A stretch of DNA of 64,000 bases from Vanilla planifolia (lineage: Eukaryota; Streptophyta; Magnoliopsida; Asparagales; Orchidaceae): assembly GCA_023846275.1 (NCBI GenBank), contig CM043870.1:2603527-2667526 (forward strand). The letters run 5' to 3'. The translations under genes and the position numbers were made by a program. Under the pieces are notes generated by a model. That model was not told where the DNA came from, searched no databases, and saw nothing but the letters and a program-made list of their open reading frames with translations. The stretch's first letter is position 1, and each line of letters starts with the position of its first letter. Below, one piece after another: positions 15,301-26,183 of the stretch.

Positions 15301-18300
15301 TTTTATCAGGCATAAAGTTTCTGCCTATAATGAAAAAGCCCAAGTCAACCTATATACTTCCACCTATTTGAAAAAGCCATCACCAAAGTCAATCGAAGGA
15401 AAACCTAATCTAATCATCCAATCAGTTGCTGTCGGAGAATAAGGAAGGAGAAAGGCTCAACACACTGCATCAGTAAAAAGAGTAGGCTAGTAGTGGGGTC
15501 CATGATGCCAAGTAAGGTGACACTGCAAAATGAAGGTCCTACACCAAATTCACAAAAGGTGGTGACCAGAGGAGACGGTCTCAATTGGAATGACTAGTGA
15601 GGAGGCAATCTCAAAGGAAAGGGTTACTAAAGAGGCAATCTTAAAAGGAATGCTGATGAGAACGTGATCTTGAATAAAATGGCTGACAAGGAAGCCCAAG
15701 TCGACGCAATGATTGCGGATAAGTGGCCACCCCACAATTTACGTTTCTTAATTCTTGGCTTATTCTATCAATAATGTTTTTCTTATTTCTTTTAGCAATG
15801 TGATCACACTTCCGATCTAGAACCATTTGTGTGGCCAATATGGTCGAGGAAGTTGATGTGGATGTGAAGTACGAGCAAAAGATATATTTATGGGGGTTTT
15901 AAGGTGACGTGTTGAAAAGCAATCACCAATGTGTTAGTCATTGAATGTTTTGTTCAAATTGGTAGTGCTTTTAGAGATGACTAAGGTTCAATCCACAAAG
16001 CTTCCTCTTCATGAACACTAGTTGTTCAACTTAACTACGTTGACTCGTGCAACCACTGTTTGTGTCTTGTTGATACTAATTATTGTTTGGGGCAACCAAT
16101 TGTCACAAGCCCTCCCACTCACAAGAGAAAGAAACAACTTCAAGACCTTCAATGTGAATTGTCAGCCATCTAAACAAATTGTAGAGTGGCAATGTGATTC
16201 TTGATGAGGAATAGTACGATCGGGTTGACAAACTCAATACTACTTATGTGGGACATTTTTGTAGTCGAGTATGTCATGCCACATACTTTTCATGGACTTA
16301 CTAACATGTTGGGGACACCATGTGGTATTTAAGTTTGTAGATGCTGAAAGTGATTTTGTGCAAATTTAACTACCAAAGACAACAAAGATATCGTCACTTG
16401 TGGTTGTGAACTGTTGTCTAACGAGTATTTAAATGAGCTATTTAGATGTAAGATTCCTCTCCCTCCGCCAATGTTTGCACCTCCATTTAAATCAAGGCTC
16501 AATTGTCTAACTTACCTCTATAATATTAGGGCATCAACAACCTTGCCCTGATACTTGCTTCCTTTGGAATACATTTGTAAATAAATCGCTACAAAGCCTC
16601 CATTGAGCTAATGGCCTCTGTGCAAGTCTATGTTAAGGTTGAATTAAGCAAACCTCTCTTTTCCAAAATTAAGGAAAAGTGCAAAATAGTTATTTCCATG
16701 AATGACTTATATATAAGATCCTTTTGGATGTTTGTGTTGCATGTGGAAGAATTGGTCACAACAACAAACATTACACCCTCAAGTCTGGGTGGCTAGTGGC
16801 CATAACTTATAGCCCAAAGATACAAGTAAGGGCACAATACCAACACATGAAACCCTAAACAGCCAAAGCACGGTTGGAACCTCACCCTTGTAGCAAGGGA
16901 CCTCCTCTTCAACCATGCAAAAAGTTTAAGTTAATCCCAAGCACATTACTAAAATTGTCATGCACGTCAATGACACGAACTGTAGCACTCCTCCTAACAA
17001 TACGACAGTCATAGTCCCTTGCACCTTTGTCACACCAGCCGATAACATGTGCAAAGGCAATACCACAAGTATGGTAGGGCTCGAATCAATATATCCATTT
17101 GTACAAGCACCAGAGCCAAACATATGCCATTGTGATACTTGCCTAACCCTTTTCCAACTCTTGCCAAGGCTTAACAACAGCTCACTTCTACAAGCAACTC
17201 CTCCCCAATGTTCTTCATAGCCATAAGAATAAAAGAACCTCTCCATACTTTTCTTCAAGAAACAAGACAAAGAACAAATAAGAGAAGCGTTCCTTTGTGA
17301 ACATTAAGTGATGCAAGAATCTTATGCTTTGAAGCGACACAATGACGGTACCTATGACTCCCGAAGAGGGTGGAGAGAGAACATACGGTAATGTCCTAAA
17401 AGAAGAGTCGCTAAACAAAAAGCAACTCCTATACAAGGCTTTTAAGTATGCAAAAATGAATTATCCCACATAAGCTATTAATAAAAAAATCTATCTCTAT
17501 ATGAAATATCATAACGATAAGATATTGAAATGCTTATTAGGGGCAAAACCCAATCGAATCCTAACTTCATATTTAAGCATGTAATAACAGAAGTATTGGG
17601 ATGAGTGACAAAGAAAGAACCTTTAAGAAAAATAAAACCCAATAGATTGAGATGAAACAACCAAAAAATAACATATCTTGATATAATAAGATTAAAATAT
17701 TACATTTTGGTATCAGAAAATACTCTACTGATTTTATGTGATTCAAGGACAAATCAAGTGAAAACTGATGAACCTATAACACCTAAAAAACACAAAAGGT
17801 AAATATCAAGTGATGTCCGAAGAAAAGAATGATTAGACAAAGAGCAACTCCTGAGTAAGGTTTCTAAGTAGAAATAATTTTTTTCACATCAACTATTATA
17901 ACGAAGATCTTAATATTTATATGAGATAAAATGATCATAAGATGTACAGGTGTCTTTTATAAACAAGACATGTTTGGATCCCATAAAAACTCTATGGAAG
18001 TAAAAATAGTATTAGAATGGATGACCAAAAGGAAAAACACTTTTACGAAAAACAAAATCCACCTTTGTCGAGATAAGGCGACCCAAGGAGACAATATTTC
18101 GACAAATAAAATCGGGATGTCACAATTCTCATTGGATTTATTCTTCATCCTTCCGCCACCACCAATACACTGTTGAGCCTTCCCCTCATGCTTAATATTA
18201 TTTTATGGAGCTATCACGAGGTTTGAAAATCCACCCACGACTACCATGATTGTTGATGTAAATATCATTAGTAATTCAAGATATCTATTAAGGGAATTGG

Positions 18301-21300
18301 TCTAACCCCTTCACCTTAAGGATTATGGATAGCCATTGTTGAAAGATAGCAAGAGTTTTGTCTTATGCCTTATATAGAAATCTAACAACATCATGTAGTG
18401 GATTAATCACTAGTTCAAGCTCTAAGTGGCACGCTCAATTAGACAAGTCATTCATGCAAAAGTGGATGTAAGAAAAAAACTATCATGGTTGTTTTGTGCT
18501 ATATATATCATTGGTGACTATCACAATTGAAAGGAGGCATGGAGTATTATCATGGGACTCCTTAATGATACAATGCCTACTATGGATGAAAGGGATGTCA
18601 ATTGCATTACTAGACAATATGAAAAGCAACATGAAAAACCATGCATTTCAGGGAATGCTACTTTTAGGACTTCATGCTATATTAGGATTACACAAGCTCC
18701 ACTTCTCGAACACTTCCATTATCCTATGCAACAATACATAAGGCAAGGCCTAGACATGCAGAAGGCTAGCCGAGTTCTTAGGACGGGTGCTTTGTCGATG
18801 GCATTTCCAAGGTTCCAATTCACCCACCTACCGCGGATTGCCTTTGATCACCTTCTTTTGTTTCTGACAATGAATGGGTGGTTGGATTTCAAATCCCAAT
18901 GTATATCTCCAAGTTCAAGGACATGTGGTTAAGTATTAAGACTACTAAACAGATAATAGTCAAGATCATCACAAACATGCACACCTCTACATCCAATACT
19001 AAATTGATAAGTGTCAAATTAAACATGGAACAAGCCTACAACAAAATAAGCTGAGAGCAATTGGAGATTGTGCTTCATCATTTTGAGTTCCTAAATCATT
19101 GGTGTAGATAAGAGTTTGCATGTGTAACTCATTCAAATCATGTTGCACTTGCAGATGACAAGAGGACTATGTGGATTGAGATAGTCTATGGCCTCAAAAA
19201 GGGATGTTTCCCATCCTCGTATTTGCTTTCAACAGAGCACCATTCTCTCCTTCTCTAGAGGAAATAATTGAGTGGGGCCACTCTTTGGAGACAAGATCTC
19301 CGCCTCAATCCCTTTTCTCTCATATGGCTTGTACTAATGACAATCTATTACTCTTATTCACGTCTTGTGTCACCTTAAAGACCATTACTAACACTTTAGA
19401 GGAATATTGCAATTAGTATCAAGCAAAGTCGAGTGTTATCCTAAACAAATGCACACCCCAAAGAAAGCAAATGTTTATTGCAAGACTATGTGTTAGTAGA
19501 CAGATGGAGGATAGATATATTAGCATTCTTCTCTCTAACACACTTATTGCATTGAACTAACTTCCAACTCTCATCTCTATTACCAAGGGTAATATCTATG
19601 GGTATGATAAATTTTGTAAATAGCAAATTCAATCAATATCAAATAAACAAATAGAAATCTTTTATAAGTTCCTAATAGTTCTTGTAATTCAATTTTAAAA
19701 ACTCTAATTATACTTTTAAATCAAGTGTGCTAGAAGTGCAATAAAAGAAAATACAATAAAAATTTGAATGTGATTTGATCCACAACAGGATCTATGTCCA
19801 CCTTTAACCAAAAAACTAGGCTTACACTAAGATGTATTTCACAAAAGTGGGTAAAAAAAATCCTAAGCCAACCAATAAGCCCCTACCAACGCCAAGTTAG
19901 AGAAATTTACACAGAGAAAAAAGACTTTACAAAATACTAGACTAAAAGATCCTACAATCAACGAACCAAAAGAGCCTACAAATCACCAAAATACAGGACC
20001 CTAAAAATAACCAAATCGTAGGACCCTACAAATTACCAAACCAAAAGACCCTACAAAAGTAACAAAAAAACCAACAAAATCTAATATAAAATCCAACAAA
20101 GGAGCAAAGAGCCAATATAAAACGTTCAAACTACAAAGTCCTCCAACTCAATACAATTCATTCAAGAGGCATACTAAGGAATGATAAAATAATCTAAGAA
20201 TGATTATCAACTTATCTCAATAAATGTAGAGTGAAAGAATGATTGAAAAGAATAAGATCTACTCTTCAATCCCATAACATTGCTCTTCCCTTATCATTGC
20301 AATGTAGATCTTCGAGTAATATTTCTTTTTATTGATGTGCAAATTAACACTAAAACTTACATTATATTTGGAACCTTTTAAATAAGCATTACCAAGCTCT
20401 CTAACAACTCCAAACAACTCCTAATAATTATAATAAAATTTCTTGAAATTATGTCAAACTAACTGTTGCTCAAATTTCCTATATTGATTGTACTGTACAA
20501 TATTCACAAATAAACTAATTGCTGGATTCATCAGATGATCCAACTAGACCATCTTGCTCATTAACACATGATCGTACTTGTACATCAAGAAACATTGTAC
20601 AATACAAAGCACACAGCTTCAATACATGCCTCAGTATCATCCTACATGTCTCTAGATTGAAATAGATCATATAAGCATTAATAAAGAACATTGTACTACA
20701 CAAAGATCTTGAGTATTACGATCCAGACAACACCCCTCAGTAAAACTATGATGGTATTTGTACGATCAGGATATCATATTACACAAATATATAACAAATA
20801 AACTCATAACTAAATCACGAAGTCCAACTTAATATCTAATAACCCAAATGAACTAGCCAAACTATATGATAAGAATATTATACTGTACAATTAATATAAT
20901 TTTGCCAATTTATAATCCTTTTAATTCCTAATTAATTAATCTTTGATAAGTGACATAACTTATCACCTTTGTTCTATTAGAAGACATCTGTAAGTTAAGA
21001 GATTTAAATAAATTGCATATCTTTACAATCCTAAATGAGTGAAAAAATTTCAAAAACCTTTATCCCTCACATTCTAAACCTTATCAAATTCTAATACTTC
21101 AAAAAAATTATTATAGATTTTATATTTTAAAATAAAGATAAATCACAAATGAACTTCTCCTTGTTACTCAAGCTTTGTGTTTCTCATAACACTAGATACA
21201 GTTTATATTAAAACATCACTATAAGCTTTTAAGTCAAGACCTAACTTTCCAAATGATTCAACCATTTAATCTTGAGAATGTATGATTTTAAATACTTAAA

Positions 21301-24300
21301 GAAAAATATAAACAAAATAATAAAATGATTTTGAGTCATCAAACAAGTGATATAAAGATCAAAAGTTCAATAGTACCCATGCTTAGTCTCTTGAAATAAG
21401 GGCTATTTGAATGAACATCTTGATCTTGATCCTAATTTATGCAAACTTACTCGTGTTAGTGGGAGTTACCCAATTCATCAAGCGAATGATCCAAACAATC
21501 TTGTGGATTGGAGACTTGACTTTCCAGACAATTCATTAAGTGATCTACAAACCTAAGAGCATTTAAGCCTTGAGGCCAAGTTCACCAAGAAGTTCATGAT
21601 TAGGGATTCTTATCTATGGGTGCAATGTCTTAAGGCAAGGTCTATGGAGAAACTATTGACTCTTGAAGTTCACTAAGGGGACTTCTATGTGCAGAGGCTC
21701 ATCACTATAAGAGTAAATACGATAGAGGTTGACCATGACTAGCTTGTGGGGAATAAATAACGAATAGATGTGGTCAATAATCCTCACATCTTTAACATTC
21801 CTCTATTTAAGTGGCCTATTTTTTGCAACATGGAGCTAGACCTTTCAAGCAGGACGTCTAATTAGCTAAGTAAGATGGGAAGTTTGATGACGATTGTATG
21901 GATAGCCCCTCATCATGCAAACCGTATATATAAAACAAGTCAAAGCCGATAAAGGAGGTCATACTTGTTTTGGCTTTCACAACAAAGAAGGCCCCCATTG
22001 TGGAGATCTACCAATTCTTTGAGAGCACTGAGGGAATCATAATGTTGGAGATTTAGAGAGAAATCTAGATTCACTATTGTTGTTCCCAAAGAGGGTTTAT
22101 TGATGGGTACCCACTCAAATTGGTTGTCTCACAAGGGCTTGATCACCTCTACCGAGTGTTCATGAGGCTATCACTATAATGAGGATTTGAAACATCCCTT
22201 AGTGACTTATCAATTTGCAAATCCATCTTCCACCACCTTTGTTTCTTTGGAGTTTTGATCTTCATCCCCAAATCCTTCTAGGAATCTTTAAATTTATTAC
22301 TACCATAGCCAGGAGAGAACCTCGAGATAATGAGATTGACTCTATCATCACAATACAATTCATTTGATGGACCCACAATATAATAGTCTATAGGAAATCC
22401 TAATTTTCCTCTTTGTCAATGTGACATCTATCATGAGTTTCACCTCCTTGCCTTTTAAAGATCCACTCCAAGATAAGGAACTAGGACCCTGATTGCCACT
22501 CTAATTCATGTTAGCTTTCCTTTGATCATTGGGGTTTCCCCACCCAAACGTTCAATCATAATCAATTGTGATAATTTGGTCAACATGGATAACTCGCTAG
22601 ATGTGGAGTTATGCCACTAACCATTATAGGCATCTCTTGACAACTACAACTAACGCATATCCAAGACAATGATCGACATTATTGAGCTTGAACACGCCTC
22701 TTTGCTTGTAAACACTATCATTTGGTGGACTAGTTGAGCTTTTAATATTATCATAAAGGTCAACTCTTGCCAAAAAAAGGATTGCACAGTTATGGAGCTT
22801 CACACTGTCACCATCTATGATAAGTTCATTATTGCGACTTCTTCACACTTTAACTTCTTACACTAATGTTTGTGTCCATCATATATATTGCCATGAAAAA
22901 CATGACCATGTGGCCCAACAAGGCAGATCTTTTAACTTTGTTTGTGAAAGCAACCTATCCATCCCAATCAACCTTTTGTGAGATCTTAAATTGAGGCAGC
23001 TCTTTTGTTACTTAACTTTTAGTATATGATACATAGGAAAAGCCATATTTCAAGTCAAACCCCAAGTGGGCAACTAAAATCTCTCGACCGTGTAAACAAC
23101 AATTCAAAAGAAATGCATTATCACTCTAACAAAGTTCTACACAAATGTAAAATAATATGCCAATTTATAGCAAGATCTTTCCTTGCCACAAAAGGGGTCA
23201 TGATAACTAAGCACCATTCATTACAACTCAATCAATACTACATTTAATGCACAGCATAAGAGTGTGTCCATAACATACCCATCAACAAAACTCGAGCACA
23301 ATTCACAAACAACCTTAAGCAGAAAATATCAACTATCATTATTTAAATAGGATGAATTTGCTTATAAATGACCATCTAGAGTGGGCAATAACCATAGGGC
23401 AAACCTGCCAAAACAAATGAGGGAGCAAAAGCTCAGGGCGTGGACTTCCTCTTGGCCTCTCAATAAAAGTAACACGTGCACTATTGGCCATGTCATAAAC
23501 TTTTACCCCTGAATCATTTGCCCAGGCAATAAGGCAAGTTCTCCACTTTACTGCATGTATAGGACCTTCACCATCATGCAAAACCTGATAGAGACAGCAT
23601 GATTCTCCTATCAATAATTACTTCCATGTACACCTTTTAAGGAAAATATTTTTGTTCAAGTGTTTTGAACATGGCTACTAGAATTACCTGCTTATTGTAG
23701 CCCAGCCAGGTTTTTGAGTTCAAAAAAAGCTGCCCAGCTAAACCTCCTGCAACAAATCTACGAGAAGATTTTCGTGAATAATCTGGATCAAGAGCCATAC
23801 TTTTCATTGGACGGTGATACTCGAATTTCAATCTTTCATCAGTGAACAGACTGCTTATGACAACTGATCCATCATCTGAGCAGCTACCGACATATTCACC
23901 TTCTACATCAAAGCAAAGGTCGTTGACAGTAGCAGTATGAGCAGCAAATTCTTTAACCTGTACAGTCACCAATGAAAAAGAAATCCACAGCAGTCAAGAG
24001 GAATTCAGCAATACAAGTAAAAAGAAGTAAAAACTACACTGCAATCCTTTGACAACACAGCATTGAGCACAAAAATACCAAATACATCTTAATAAATACA
24101 ACTCAAGCAGCAAGTCTACTTAAGGCCAAGCACATTGTCATTAGGCTTTCTAGCAAGCTTCAGCGCCTGAAGCAAAAGTAAAAAGGTTCCAGCGATTGAC
24201 CATACAGGATAAAATAATGTGAGGAACATAAGCTCGACCAAAACTGAATATTTGGCAAGTTAATAAGCAGCAGAACTGAAGGGTGCAAAGCCAAAACAAC

Positions 24301-24874
24301 ACACCACTGAACTGTTGAAAATTAAATTGCAGAGCATTTAATGAGTGCTTAACCCGTCAACTAATCAAAACAATAAGCCTAACCACTCGTAAAAAACGAT
24401 CGGATTGACCCTCCTGGATGGTCCTTCAGACACCAGACAAATAAGAAACAAACATAAGCTACAACAAAAGTTAACTTAAACTGCACCATTGTTACTCCAC
24501 AGAACCCATGCAACGAATATACCAACACTAAAGAGATCAATAGAAACAACAAGGGGAGGATAGCAGGCCACCTGATTGCCCTGAAAATCAAGTATGTGCA
24601 CTGTGCCATCGTGCGTGCCGAGCGCGATCATCCTCTCCGCAATCGCGATGGACGCCGTCGCATCATTCGAAAGAAGGGACGGCAAGCTCCCTCCCATCCT
24701 CTGGTACTTGAGCCTCGGCTCCTCCTCATCCTCCTCTTCCTCCTCCTCCTCTTCCTCCCCCTCCTCCCTCTCGTCGTCTCCGTCCACGCCGTTCTCCGAT
24801 GGTTGTTCCGACGTCATGATCGTCGCCGACGAGTTCCCTATCATCCTATCGACCTCCGCCCCTACCTCCTCCAA
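3281..24874 (-). CDS. VPS41: VPS41, vacuolar sorting protein 41 (HOPS subunit), 5' part, seven exons
   Basis: Encodes the N-terminal ~445 residues of VPS41, the HOPS tethering subunit that promotes fusion of late endosomes and other carriers with the vacuole. Coding exons: 24572-24874, 23688-23957, 23405-23584, 14728-14982, 9441-9573, 9241-9331, 3281-3383. All junctions are GT-AG and the reading frame is kept throughout. Visible: an acidic Glu/Asp stretch (about residues 34-52), then EPRLKYQRMGG, then a WD40-type propeller with ALGTHDGTVHILD, VGSCSDDGSVVISSLFTDE, FVAGGLAGQLF, SVKWR-like HAVKWR, GVKVYD and LLVIGWGTSVKIA. The last exon, with DAEDHISWLLQHGFHEKALA, starts the helical part. The order matches plant VPS41 end to end. 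Plant VPS41 is about 950-1,000 residues, so roughly half is missing beyond position 1. I chose the first ATG (24874). Other Met codons lie at residues 11 and 20 and could be the true start. Introns 4, 5 and 7 are 8.4, 5.2 and 5.9 kb and hold retroelements. Confidence 0.95.
4156..4521 (-). repeat. 3' LTR of the copia element
   Basis: Partner of the repeat at 7548-7893. It shares the same order of blocks: the gaaactgaatcaagaatc start, a middle with short repeated cacaattat/ggctgat phrases, and the cttattcatc end. Borders are approximate. Confidence 0.75.
7105..7180. repeat. Two-unit 38-bp tandem repeat inside the copia gag region
   Basis: A 38-bp unit starting caaatctc and ending acgtatatgct occurs twice head to tail with two base differences. 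It is probably a local slippage duplication made after the element had died. Confidence 0.85.
7548..7893 (-). repeat. 5' LTR of the copia element
   Basis: Direct repeat of 4156-4521. On the minus strand both copies read gaaactgaatcaagaatc near the start. Both end in a block around ttcttattcatc and gatttctagttt or atttttagttt. The copies are clearly diverged, which fits an old insertion. Outer borders are approximate. Confidence 0.75.
7894..9240. other. VPS41 intron 7, 5' part; nothing further recognised
   Basis: AT-rich intron between the copia 5' LTR and exon 6. Short open frames here (for example 8018-8304) have no recognisable protein content. Confidence 0.5.
9241..9331 (-). CDS. VPS41: VPS41 coding exon 6
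   Basis: 91 bp. Encodes SSDAGGQWAAGDEPLYYIVS and then PKDVVIARP, which closes the propeller region. Acceptor ctttag|gaa, donor cctag|gtcagt. The split Arg codon (AG|A) is completed by exon 7 across a 5.9 kb intron. Confidence 0.93.
9441..9573 (-). CDS. VPS41: VPS41 coding exon 5
   Basis: 133 bp. Begins GTAQRPEVRIVTWKNEEL and ends AHAPFSG, with the final Gly codon split. Acceptor tgtag|gga, donor ttttcag|gttctc. Phase 1 at the donor is restored by exon 6. Confidence 0.93.
9574..12480. other. VPS41 intron 5, part upstream of the Ty3/gypsy core
   Basis: 9,574-10,850 is plain AT-rich intron. From about 10,860 to 11,450 composition changes, and ctcgag/cctcgag-like and tgagcat phrases recur. This resembles untranslated or LTR-like sequence of a gypsy element rather than gene sequence. 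11,450-12,480 has no intact frame. It is probably the 5' part (LTR, leader, early gag) of the element whose pol follows, but no LTR pair was found. Confidence 0.35.
12480..14640 (+). mobile_element. Degenerate Ty3/gypsy gag-pol remnant in VPS41 intron 5 (antisense to the gene)
   Basis: Plus-strand frames read in order as a gypsy polyprotein. A gag zinc-knuckle relic has its cysteines replaced (HYNHYQINGHKDEK, ~12.7 kb). Reverse transcriptase follows with QGLYKWFVIPFRFHNTLDTF (~13.7 kb) and, after a frame change, YVDDILIYNNS (~13.85 kb), the catalytic YxDD box. Then KKCKFRLSTLIYLGFVIG (~13.94 kb), and an RNase H fragment at 14207-14422 with PFEVELDTSRHAIKVVLLQQ and TCDKDLQAFQQIVKH. Stops and frameshifts break every domain. 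No integrase was seen: the remnant stops just before VPS41 exon 4. Confidence 0.85.
14728..14982 (-). CDS. VPS41: VPS41 coding exon 4
   Basis: 255 bp, 85 residues, from DDTLLVIGWGTSVKIAAIRT to SSSIPLRQ. Acceptor gtgcag|gat, donor cgccag|gtgata. It joins in frame to exon 3 despite an 8.4 kb intron. The decayed Ty3/gypsy remnant in the next intron ends less than 100 bp from this exon. Confidence 0.95.
14983..16190. other. VPS41 intron 4, segment before the LINE
   Basis: No gene. It contains a degenerate short tandem repeat at about 15,567-15,690, described separately. The region from about 15,700 may be the 5' part of the LINE that follows, but I could not confirm a frame. Confidence 0.35.
15567..15690. 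repeat. Degenerate ~31-bp tandem repeat, about four units
   Basis: Successive phrases of the type gaggcaatctcaaaggaa, with g/a changes, recur at roughly 30-38 bp spacing in VPS41 intron 4. The units are imperfect. Confidence 0.55.
16190..19625 (+). mobile_element. Degenerate L1-type LINE in VPS41 intron 4 (antisense), interrupted by a TRIM-like element
   Basis: Two parts of one non-LTR element in order. ORF1 part: VQVYVKVELSKPLFSKIKEK (~16.61-16.68 kb), followed in another frame by a zinc knuckle LDVCVACGRIGHNNKHYT (~16.73-16.79 kb), a C-x2-C-x4-H box with the last Cys replaced. ORF2 part: a possible endonuclease trace near 18.45-18.6 kb, then reverse transcriptase traces KLNMEQAYNKIS (~19.02-19.05 kb), VLHHFEF, YGLKKGCFPSS (~19.2 kb, the RGLRQGCPLSP box) and SHMACTNDNLLLLFTS (~19.32 kb, where FADD has become CTND). 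TNTLEEYCN follows at ~19.4 kb. Catalytic residues are lost and stops are common, so it is inactive. A TRIM-like element at 17.34-18.12 kb separates the two parts. Confidence 0.75.
17345..18124 (+). mobile_element. TRIM-like miniature LTR element, copy 1 (inside the LINE)
   Basis: Two direct repeats, ~17345-17704 and 17775-18124 (about 350-360 bp each), flank a 70-bp internal domain. Shared blocks include caaagagcaactcctgag / caaaaagcaactcctatac and a gatgaccaaa...aaaacccaat region. The first repeat ends in attaca and the second in gatgtcaca. Immediately inside the first repeat lies TGGTATCAG (from 17708), a primer-binding-site match to initiator tRNA-Met. There is no coding capacity. The left border is approximate. 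Confidence 0.7.
19925..20060. repeat. Short degenerate tandem repeat (~30 bp units)
   Basis: Phrases of the type aaaagaccctacaaatcacc recur about five times from ~19,940 to ~20,060 with substitutions. It lies just downstream of the LINE RT remnant. Confidence 0.6.
20061..23404. other. VPS41 intron 4, 3.3 kb next to exon 3; unidentified decayed repeat
   Basis: No intact frame. Between about 21.9 and 23.0 kb the plus strand is less AT-rich and gives protein-like fragments (for example a Cys/His-rich piece near 22.88 kb). It may be another decayed retroelement, but I cannot assign a class. Confidence 0.35.
23405..23584 (-). CDS. VPS41: VPS41 coding exon 3
   Basis: 180 bp, 60 residues, from VLHDGEGPIHAVKWR to PELLLPHLFWQ. 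Acceptor ctatcag|gtt, donor ggcag|gtttgc, phase 0. The next intron (14983-23404, 8,422 bp) is the largest in the gene and contains the LINE and a nested miniature LTR element. Confidence 0.95.
23688..23957 (-). CDS. VPS41: VPS41 coding exon 2
   Basis: 270 bp, 90 residues, from VKEFAAHTATVNDLCFD to SKTWLGYNKQ. Acceptor gtacag|gtt, donor aagcag|gtaatt, phase 0 on both sides. It contains two propeller strands with the GSCSDDGSV and FVAGGLAGQ motifs conserved in plant VPS41. Confidence 0.95.
24572..24874 (-). CDS. VPS41: VPS41 coding exon 1
   Basis: 303 bp, residues 1-101, phase 0 at the donor (CAG|gtggcc). It carries a run of GAG/GAA codons that makes the acidic tract, followed by the first WD-like strand ending DFQGNQ. 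The exon is much more GC-rich than its surroundings. Long plus-strand frames over it, including a poly-Ser one, are shadows of the Glu-codon repeat. Confidence 0.93.
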
Positions 24875-25130
24875 TACTCCCCTTCATGGATGCTCCCGAA
24901 CTGCGATCCTTTTTGTCGTTTCAAACGTTCTTCTTGTACCCTTTCGCAAGGTTGATTCCGATCGTTTCCGCCCTAGCACGCGATTCACGACCCTTGGCCC
25001 ATTTCACCTCCCTTTTCCTATGTAGTCTCCGTTTAAAGAGATCGAACGGTCCACATTGAACCAGCTGCGCATCAGAGTTAGATCGCAGGATTTGGGCGGC
25101 GGATTAGATATCTTAATAAAATCCGAATTG
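24875..25130 (-). promoter_or_regulatory. VPS41 5' leader and proximal promoter region
   Basis: About 250 bp directly upstream of the VPS41 start. It is clearly more GC-rich than the AT-rich DNA that begins near 25,140. It most likely holds the 5' UTR and transcription start. No clear TATA box was picked out. Confidence 0.4.
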
Positions 25131-25970
25131 CCTACCGGAGGAGAAATTCTTGATTCAATTGAATAACAATTTTTTAATTCAATTTTTCATTGAATCATTA
25201 ATTAAAATTAAGAATACAAATTAATTTAATTGATAGTTATTAAAATAAAACCTATGATGGCATAAATGACAATAAAAGATAATGATTAACAATAGTCAAT
25301 AATGTATAAATAACCAGAGTATTTGAGTTATATAAAATTTGTTAAGTGAATAAAATCTAGATATTATACTAAAGATTGAACACAAATCACAAACAAATCA
25401 ACGTTTTAGAACGAGTGAAAGCGATAATTTGTTTAGGGAATCTTTTATAAGAAGTTTGATATATTGTTTTATATATTATGTTATTGGTCATTAAGATAAG
25501 AATTACTCAAAAACTTTAAATACAATGAAAGAGAAATATGTATTGAGACTTTAACAATTCACAAGTAACTTTTGGTGATAGTCAGATTAATGATTTCAAA
25601 TATGATTAATACTTACAGTTGGATGATTAACTAATATCATATTAATTTTCTTGAAAATATCTAATTAAATTATTATTTAAAATAATGTATAAGCACTTAT
25701 ATTAAGACATTATAGATAGGGAATGGATAAGTCATATAGAAAATGTGAAAAAAAAAATTAAAAATATATACATTAAAGAATAAGTAGTTAATTTAAAGAA
25801 TTGAAATTAGATTGAAGAAATGTAACAAAAAAAAAACAAATTAAGACATCAAGAGATTTTCAAAATATCAAATCGAAAAAGAGTTGCAAAATATTCTTAC
25901 TTTAGTAGAATTTAGAGGATGAAATTCAAATAAAAAAGAAGAATTTGTATTATCCCAAGTGAGATTTATT
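25131..25970. other. AT-rich intergenic DNA upstream of VPS41
   Basis: Extremely AT-rich. No gene, repeat pair or RNA recognised. Confidence 0.5.
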
Positions 25971-26183
25971 TAAATAATTATTTTATTAAAATTTTAAAAT
26001 AATTATCACTTATTTTGATAATCGAGTGAATTCAAGTCTATAATGAGAGAGAATAATCTATTATCATCTTAAGAAGTATATGAGTTTATCAGTTTGAAAT
26101 TTAAATAAGTGTTATAAATTTGTTTTGATTTACAAATTTAATATCAATTGTTGAGCTTTGAGTTAAAAAATGAGAAAATAAAA

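Noticed and set aside
24594..25025. Plus-strand frame of 143 codons rich in Ser/Pro over VPS41 exon 1
   Set aside because: It is the antisense of the Glu-rich tract and GC-rich 5' end of VPS41. It has no domain, and codon content is explained by the sense gene.
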